This document shows, piece by piece, positions 56,901 through 64,000 of a DNA stretch of 64,000 bases. Positions within the stretch are counted from its first letter, which is position 1; each line of letters starts with the position of its first letter. Made by a program: the position numbers and the translations under genes. This DNA comes from Lentinula raphanica (taxonomy: Eukaryota > Basidiomycota > Agaricomycetes > Agaricales > Omphalotaceae), in NCBI GenBank assembly GCA_027919835.1, contig JANVFP010000019.1:310001-374000 (forward strand). Reading direction: 5' to 3'. Under the pieces are notes generated by a model. That model did no database searches. It saw only the letters and a program-made list of their open reading frames with translations, and was not told where the DNA came from.

Positions 56901-59900
56901 TGAATCAAGTCTGTCATCCCACCTCTTCCTACATTCAGGTTCGGTGATGACTGTCGCAAGTTCCTCCGCAGATATTCCTTCAATCACCTTCTCTCCTTTG
57001 TGAATTGGAACGACAGGTGATATATCGGTAACGAGCTTCCGCCGAATAGCAAGTCCTTTGTCATTGATGAGTGCCCAGCCCGTTGCTGGAGTTGTGCTAC
57101 GATGATAATCTTGTGTCCATGCGAGAACGTCGAGAGCGTAGTGCACCGGAGACTTGGATGAGGAAAGTGATATGTCGTCCAGTCCAACTGGGCTAGGAGA
57201 AATAGCCGCAATGGTCTGCTTCGTGGTAGCAGCAGCTTGATCAACTGCGTACGTGAAAAACCTCGCAAGGGGACTGGACACCTTGGGCAAAGCACTGGAA
57301 ACCGTACCGTTGATCGACGCAGTCTCGGAAATCGGTGAATCCAACGTGTCGGCATCCCATTCTGCCCTCCTCTTTCTGATAACGCCGACCACTGGAGGTT
57401 GATCTAGTGGTATCCGAGGTGGTTTAACACGTTTCCTGCGACTCAGATTCTTGATTTCATGTTCTGGCAATTCCTCGACATCAACACTCGTCTTGGCCCC
57501 ATTTACCATCACCAGACCCTTCTCTCTACCGGGTCCACGCCTGACAATTATCTGCAGCCGCTCATCGTCGACAAACACTCCATCGTGGGTGATGGTCATC
57601 CATAATCCACCCCCTTCGTCTGACAGTCGGTGTCGCCGGAGACACGATATCGATTGCGGAGGTGGGTCCACCACAATATCCAACGATTGACCCCAGGTAT
57701 CCATATCGCATCGTATTTCGCATTCGATCACCGGAGAGGAAGACGCACTGGGGCTGTCATCAAAGAGGGTCATGTTCGTGGTTATCGGTGAGATGTCTGA
57801 AACCGTTCTTCTGCTAGTAGATGGCTCATATTCTAGTCTGAAATTGAATCGTTCGTGATCGTATCGCAGATCGTTGACTTTGGCGCCAGTGAGTCGAGTG
57901 AGGATGGGAGGGCCGCCAAACTTGATAGCGAACTCGCCTATACCTGCAAGAGCGTTGATCATTTGGGTGGGTATCGAGGTTTTGTTGGCCCAGCCTTTGG
58001 GATCGGATTGTTCGAGAAGGGTCAACAACGTAGTGGTCGGCGACAGTGCTTCAATTGCCCATCCTTGTAGATCCACTTGGGTTCGAATGATATTGGGATC
58101 AACGGGAGGTATGTTGGGGAACAAGTGTGGATCATCGGCTGAGAACGAGAAAACGTGTATGGTGGTGGGGGATTTGTAGACTGTCTTAAGAACGACAGAG
58201 TCTCGACCACTATGATTATCTCATTATTAATGACATAGTGAAAACCACATATATCACGAACGCACTTGACTGGCCAAGCAGGTTTTGTCTTGATATGCCA
58301 TAATTCGGTAAGGTCATTGACGTCTTCCAGAAGTACGGCATCTTCATGTTGTTTGTCCCAGAAGTTCCGGGCACCTGGAGAAACCACAGCACCGTAAAGG
58401 TCCCATAGCCCGACTCCAACAAAGGTGGCCTCAGCTCTGTAGACTACCAACGTAGGATCTATTGAGTCGAGCTGTGTTATTGTGACTCCACGAGTCTCCG
58501 TAGCTGATAGGAAGTTCAGTTAGAATAGACAAGATAAAATCTTGGACAATGAGAAATACGTACTGCGCTTCCATTTCGCTTCTGGTTCTTGAAGCAGCGA
58601 AGAGAAATAAATATAGTTTCTCTTCACTCTCGATAAGATTGTCTTTTCAGCGCCTACACTTCTTTCTGCTGCGACACGAATCAACGTCGGGGCAGATGAC
58701 GCTGAAGCGAAGCTTGTAGCAGTCGACTCATGCAGAGAAGATGACGAAAGTGCACTGCTATCCGTTATACTACCAAAGTCGGGGATTGTTGAAGGGGCCG
58801 CGACGTAGGATGCAGGATCGCGTTGTTCTTCGCGCTCTTTAATGCTTTGAGGAACCCCATTCAAGCGTAATCCGCTCGAGGGACCTGAAATCTCTATCAC
58901 TATCTTGACCTTAAGGACAGAATGATCGTCAATCAACGGGGCATGAACGATACGGAGGATGATCTGATCCAGAGGTGAGTCGGGAGACGAAGGATATGAT
59001 GAGCCACGGGTAGCGTGTGCCTTCCAAGGAAGTTTCTCGACCTCTTCGGACGAAGCTTTTGTTGTAAGCTGGACATCCCAGCCTTCTACAGAGGGCAAGA
59101 CGCATTCTATAGCTCGAGTTAAGCGCCGCTGCTCTTTGATGGTTTGCAGACCCTCCAATCCTTGAGAATAATCTGTATGGCTGTCATCCTCAGGAATCAC
59201 GGAATACTCAACGGTCAAAGCCTCCCTGTCGATTTGGAAACGGAGCCTTTCAATGGTCACGCCATTGCCATATCCGACCAGTTTCGGAATGCGAGTAGCC
59301 CGTTTGTTGACCGTTTTCAAAAGGCCTAATATCATTGTAGAGAGTTGTTGAGCGATACTCGATGTAGATCCGATGTTCCATATGGCGCGAAGGTCATGCT
59401 GCCAGAAGCAAGTGACACGGATCCGTCCAGCTGGCGATGACTTGCGCTTCGAGTCTGGCGGTGGCTGGGAAGCTTTGATGTGTTGAATGCACCAAGCAAG
59501 CACTGCGACCACATTAGACATTGTCTACTCACACAGGTTCGGAGACGCACATTTGATAGTAGATCTGACATATGGAGGAGAAGGCCGGAGGTAAGCCGGC
59601 TCATCTGAAGACCTTGGCAAGGAAGTAGAGATATCAACGATGGTCGAGCCATCGTGCAAAGTGCGCGAAATTGTGACGGCATCTCGAGGACTTGTTCAGT
59701 CAGCACTTGGCACGAAAGTCATTTCACTAGGACTCACCTAGCAGGCCAACCTAACGTGAAATTCGTCTTGGATATTCGTGTGTCTTGACTGAACATTTCG
59801 ACCATATGCGCTTCAATCACTGCGGGATCCCATTCCTGTCGTAGTTCGGGTGTGGTAACAACCGCTCGCCAAGGTTCGAGAGTAACTATTTCCTCAGCAA

Positions 59901-60198
59901 CTGGAACGTCGAGAATAACTCTGTAGATATCGTCCCCGGACTTGCTGGAATGTCGATGTATTATGACGTCGGACACTTCTGGAGTAGAAGATAGCCTTGT
60001 TTTGCCTTTACGGTTGGCAGGAGAGTCGGTAGAACTTGACACACGCTTCCATTCACTTGAGGGAGTAGAAAGTAACTGCTTGAACCTCGTTTCCGCGTCA
60101 TTAAGTGCATTATTCCATGAATCTCTCAATCTTGGAGATTTTATGAGTTGGGAGGAGAGGATATGATGACCAAGCTCCTACCTGGAACCATCCGACAT
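53925..60198 (-). CDS. Giant START-domain protein with C-terminal membrane anchor
   Basis: Eight exons (60198-60182, 60130-59738, 59690-59533, 59502-58564, 58503-58266, 58209-54910, 54786-54576, 54455-53925) give 1928 aa with exact phase. At least three START-like (Bet v1 fold lipid-binding) regions can be seen: residues ~25-280 (VTLEPWRAVVTTPELRQEWD); ~500-670 (VVSPGARNFWDKQHEDAVLL, then VDLQGWAIEALSP and TLLEQSDPKGWANK); and ~850-1100 (VITEPECRKRWDDRLDST, GGFPFRDRGFYIVSMVARAQ, VAVDFAGALPAAVNSLINAT). The E/P-x-x-R-x-x-WD turn is typical. A long Ser/Thr-rich disordered part follows, then one membrane segment near the end (VSTLMIIALIAFLIGSLF). Inference: a lipid sensor or transfer protein anchored to an organelle membrane, perhaps at contact sites. 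Ligands are unknown. The 17-nt first exon was placed from ATG and phase. Confidence 0.85.
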
Positions 60199-60399
60199 CA
60201 CCGCTCCTGCAAGAGAAGTGAACAGCGTGGTACTTAGATGAAAGCTAAGCGCTAAGCGCCGCGAACTTGAAGTTCAAGAATTGCGTCAGCACGTGGTATA
60301 TAGTGACTCATATGCATCAACACCTTCTGCAGTCTACAGACTGTCTACAATCTGAACAACGCGAATAGCGGTTACGACCCAAGATACAAACGAAAATGT

Positions 60400-63148
60400 C
60401 TAATCGAGTACTCTGATGGCTTCTGGTACAACGTTATGAACCTGTCCATCGACCATCTTCCGTCTCCGCTCGCCGACTTTCCAAATAACATCCTTCAACT
60501 CCTGCACAACATCACCTCCAGGACCCCATCGTTCCCGCGAAGACGATGACGAACGATGCTCAGTCAGATGTCGTTCCTCCTTTGCCTTCTTGGCCAAGAG
60601 AATTCGATCTTCCCTACTGAGTTTGGACCGTTCACGTCTAAACGTGCCTACGGTCCCAGAATCACCTTCGAACACTTGTTCGATTCCGACAGGTGGCAAA
60701 TGCTGGGTGGTTGAGGTTAAGAGAAGATGCGAAGTAACATCATCTAGGGAATTGGCAATAGCAACGGGGTCGGCAGACGTCGAATCTAATGAGAGCTCGT
60801 ACTCAAAAGGTGGTATTGAATCGGGTCTGTCGGATGATTCGTCACTAGCATCATGTCCTAAGCTAGGAAGGTCCTGGGGAGAAAGTCGAGGGGAAGAGTC
60901 GTCTTCTAAATCGCCCGAATCTGGTTGAGGTGTAACGATGTCTAGTAGACGTTCCCGTCCTCGTTCACACTCTCGCAACGCCAATCCAAGTTCACGTCGG
61001 AGTCGCTCATACGCTTGCAAAGCCGGATGGTCCTCCTTTGCGGTATCCTTGTCAACAGCATCCATTGGATGCTCGAAGTCATCTCGACTAGATTTCAGGG
61101 CTGCGACACAACTGATCAGTTGCTCGCGTGCGTCATTCAGCGCAGACGAAATTGCTTCCACATGCGTAGCAAACCTACTCAGGTCACTCGGCATAGGAGC
61201 AAAATCTCTCTGTAGGCTTGTTCTCCGTCCACCAAGCAGAGAAGACTGTCTCGTCTCATCGAACAACAGATCCACACGCGAAGGTCCAGGACTGGGCGTC
61301 TCGTCCTTCAGCTTCTGTTCTTCCACAAAGTCTAGAGCTTCCGTCAGCCGTGCACTGGCATCCACAAACGTGGTCGTAAGCAGCAACATGACACTCTTCA
61401 CATCTTCCCAATACGTTTCGTCATCTCCTTCTTCTGCGAAGCGCAGAGCAAGCAGATGGGAACATGTGAATCGTTTGGATGCTAGAGCATTCTGCAGGGC
61501 TGCGTTTAGTGATGAGAGGGATAGTGGATGTCTGGGTGCTTGCATTGCGGTAAACCGGGAAGAGGGAACGGTAGCGAACTGAGAAGCGCGCGGAGAGCGG
61601 GCAGGAAAGCTAGTCAGTGAACTTGAAGGTGACCTTGCTGGGGGTGTATCTGGTGATAATGACGAAACTCCTAGAGCTTGCAGTCCTCCTATCGTACGCG
61701 TTCTTCGTAACCTCAACGCGGATGCGCCGAATGGTTGATAGCCTTCTGATTGATCATCACGATTCAAATCATCAGTTCGCCCACTAGCACTCCCATCGTC
61801 CATTCCCGTTCTTTCCTCCAAATCTTCCCCGATTGCTCCTCGAAAATAGGCGTAGTCGGTGCACTCCGACTGTGCAAGGAGCCACTAGGGGTACCTGTTG
61901 CTTGTAAAAGTGCCGAGAGATCTGACCGACGCTTCTCCCGTCGTCTCGTAAGTTGCAGGGAAGGGCTTCCAGCACTGGCTAGGTGAGAATAAGAGCCATT
62001 CCACGTAGCTCGCTTGTTTTCAACAGCATCCGGAGCAGAGCGTGTCCGCGCTCGAGAATGTGTTGACAGTGAATCAGGGTATGATGAGGGTCGTGACGGC
62101 GAGAGCGGAGAGAAGGACTTGGAAAGCTTTGGAGAGGGAGGTGCATACATTTCTGATATCTGAGAAAGCTCAGACTGGGATGCGAGAGCTGAAAGTAGTT
62201 GGCGAACATCATCGCATTGACTCTGTGTAGTCAACAGTGCGGAATGGAGGGCAATTCGCAGAGTAGAGGAAGGAGTGAATGGCGTTACTGATGTGCTGCA
62301 TGAAGGTGTTAAAAAGAGCACATTACAAGAAGATAAAGCCATACTTTTCTTCATTTTTTTCGAGTGTCGTCATGGCTTCTTGAACAGCCGAATCCCATAC
62401 ATCTCCAGCTGCGATGAGATCATTAAGTGTATCTAAATACTGTGCAAAGGATGAGAAGACTGAGAAAAATTGAAAACAAGTGCACATACGGGTGTCATAT
62501 CATACTTCGAGGAAGATTCGGAATTCAACACATATATAAGCGCTACCGAACTTCCAAACAACACCAGACTTGCGGGATAGTAACCGGCTCCAAATAATAC
62601 AGTAACGAGTGCGAGAGCCAGGAAGAATATATAGTATTGGGAATCTTGTGGTAAGGAATGGTGAGGTTGGTGTGAAAACTCGGAAGAGCCGAGGCTTGAA
62701 TCTCGACTATGGTGCCCAGGTAAGCGAGACGAGCGAGGAACATGGGGCTGGATTAGAGATGGAGAGAGGAGAGGAGATGAAATAACGCTGTATTTGAAAC
62801 GTTCGACAAAAGCCGAAGAGGACTGGTCGAATATCATGGAACGCATAGTCTAGTAGGGCAAAATGAGCTCACTCCAACTAATTCGTTCATTGAGAGCTTA
62901 CCTGAACGATGTTCTTGATGAAGTATGGACAGCTCTGACGGTTTGATTCATCTTCCGAAGAATAGTCATCCAAGCCACTATCTGGTTCAGTCATGAACTC
63001 GGCTGTTCCACCAGGCATTGAGTCTGGGGTTTCACCAGCTTCTATAGTCATTGGCCCTCTTAGTCTCATAGAGCCACCTCAGATCCAATGAGCACGTACC
63101 TCTCAGATATTGCTCTAGTGGATGATCATCGAATACAGGCTGCGCCAT
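60400..63148 (-). CDS. Vezatin/Inp2-like myosin-binding membrane protein
   Basis: Six exons (63148-63100, 63041-62902, 62849-62490, 62439-62345, 62295-61895, 61838-60400) give 827 aa with exact phase; the 56-nt last intron is what joins the two long open frames. The N-terminus has a double hydrophobic stretch (YYIFFLALALVTVLFGAGYY, then SLVLFGSSVALIYVL), followed by YLDTLNDLIAAGDVWDSAVQ and a helix-rich region (LRIALHSALLTTQSQCDDVR; LHPLSLSS-like region with LALRFAEEGDDETYWEDVKS). This order matches fungal vezatin-domain proteins such as yeast Inp2, the peroxisomal receptor for myosin Myo2. Inference: an organelle-membrane adaptor for class V myosin transport. The family assignment rests on layout and a few motifs, so it is moderate. 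Confidence 0.72.
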
Positions 63149-63757
63149 AAATTGGAAAAGATGTTTGTTTAGGTGGAATTGGAAAGACAGAAAGAGAAAT
63201 CGTGAGAGGATATCGTGTCGCGAGTGATATGTTGACTGTTGAATACTTGAGTTGCCAGGGATCAATGAGGAAGCCGTAAGGGAGAAAGCTGCCACAATGG
63301 AGTGAGATAGAAGAGGACTTGAACGTGAACAACCGAATTCGCGAATGATTGAGTCTGTTTACGTAATATTCAGGCTCCTATTGTCCCGCCGGATAATCAA
63401 CGAACACTGAGCAGTGAGTACACTGCGCTCTTCAACGTTGAACGAGTACACGAAATCAGACTCGCGACTGCGAAAGAAGAACTCAACTACGTTACATTCA
63501 CAATTCTCTTCTCAGTAAGGCAGAGTATACGGTAGTGTGATATTTATTCGTGAATCGTTATGAATGATGAACTTCAGAAAACCTCGAAAGCAAGATGCAA
63601 CTATAAATACAAAATACACAACAGATAGCATGGAGACAGCATGTTAAGCGACCAGGCAGGTGGGTCCAGTGGCGAGCACAAAAGGTTCATCATCAGATGA
63701 TTCGGACCACTCTTGGACAAGCCTGCAGTCTCGCGGGTGGCGTCGAGAGGCAGTGGT
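63149..63757. other. Intergenic upstream of the vezatin-like gene
   Basis: About 600 nt without a supported gene, holding the vezatin-like promoter on the left and the 3' flank of the minus-strand gene at the window edge on the right. Open frames on the minus strand at 63032-63332 are extensions of the first exon. Confidence 0.45.
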
Positions 63758-64000
63758 TCAAGAGGTTTGTATAGCCTCAAAACTAGGGAAGGTTGTCAAT
63801 GTATATTGTGAACGAGCGTCTTGGCGACGTACCACTCTCCATTCGACCGAGGGATGAAGATCTTTCATGACCGCAAACTCAAACAGATCTGCATCCATGC
63901 GGTGCTCTCCTCCGTTGTGCGCGTGAATGTAATTGAGGAATCGTCGTAATTTCGCCTTGTCTTTTTCGGTCGGTTCGTGCGCGATAGAATAATCGGGATG
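63758..64000 (-). CDS. Unidentified protein, C-terminal 80 residues (partial)
   Basis: An open frame enters from beyond the window end and stops at 63758-63760. It encodes 80 residues with even composition and no low complexity (segments such as EKDKAKLRRFLNYIHAHNGG, DADLFEFAVMKDLHPSVEWR and a Thr/Ser-rich end). A GTACGT donor-like site at about 63829 could start an intron, giving a different C-terminus. I do not recognise the family. Codon use and composition look like a real gene, but the piece is short. Confidence 0.5.
   Translation of the reverse strand, partial: HPDYSIAHEPTEKDKAKLRRFLNYIHAHNGGEHRMDADLFEFAVMKDLHPSVEWRVVRRQDARSQYTLTTFPSFEAIQTS

Overview
The window is nuclear DNA of a filamentous fungus, most likely a mushroom-forming basidiomycete (Agaricomycetes). 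Genes are split by many 45-65 nt GT-AG introns, several exons are only 10-23 nt long, protein-coding genes lie on both strands with short spacers, and there is a local expansion of F-box genes of the kind common in agarics. Exon models were built by hand from splice signals, reading phase and family conservation; for most genes the summed exon length is an exact multiple of three.

Layout. 1-308: the 3' end of a CDC48/p97 AAA ATPase. 748-2547: a DGAT2-type acyltransferase. 3070-8683 (minus): a 16-exon, about 1600-residue NRPS-like enzyme with adenylation and carrier domains followed by membrane segments and three left-handed beta-helix (hexapeptide) modules, the architecture of epsilon-poly-lysine synthetases. 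8684-12142: gene-poor. 12143-13225 (minus): a mitochondrial-looking hotdog thioesterase, divergent from 13625-15560, a secreted protein with a His/Asp repeat tract and a Ser/Thr-rich tail.

15856-35496 holds nine tandem, same-strand F-box/LRR-like genes (F1-F9). All start with a 10-13 nt first coding exon. F1, F2, F5 and F8 are intact; F3, F4, F6, F7 and F9 carry small frameshifts. Degenerate pieces of the 3' half of a tRNA lie downstream of seven copies, and an intact intron-containing tRNA-Pro(AGG) lies downstream of F9, so the duplicating unit was probably F-box gene plus tRNA. A 414-bp MITE-like element sits between F2 and F3.

36581-42308: two paralogous single-pass membrane proteins (453 and 451 aa, identical exon plan) in divergent orientation, flanking a 101-aa secreted six-cysteine protein. 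43634-46470: two tandem class I terpene synthases. 46658-48235: actin-related protein 2. 48435-49785 (minus): pyridoxal kinase. 50890-53518 (minus): a Flo8/SSBP-type LisH-domain regulator. 53925-60198 (minus): a very large START-domain protein with a C-terminal membrane anchor. 60400-63148 (minus): a vezatin/Inp2-like myosin-binding membrane protein. 63758-64000 (minus): the 3' end of an unidentified gene.

The conserved housekeeping genes (CDC48, ARP2, pyridoxal kinase, LisH regulator, START and vezatin-like proteins) frame an accessory stretch of roughly 13.6-46.5 kb made of secreted proteins, the F-box array and the terpene synthases. The most notable signals are the Pls-like synthetase, the F-box/tRNA array and the terpene synthase pair. 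Nothing in the sequence ties these three into one pathway.
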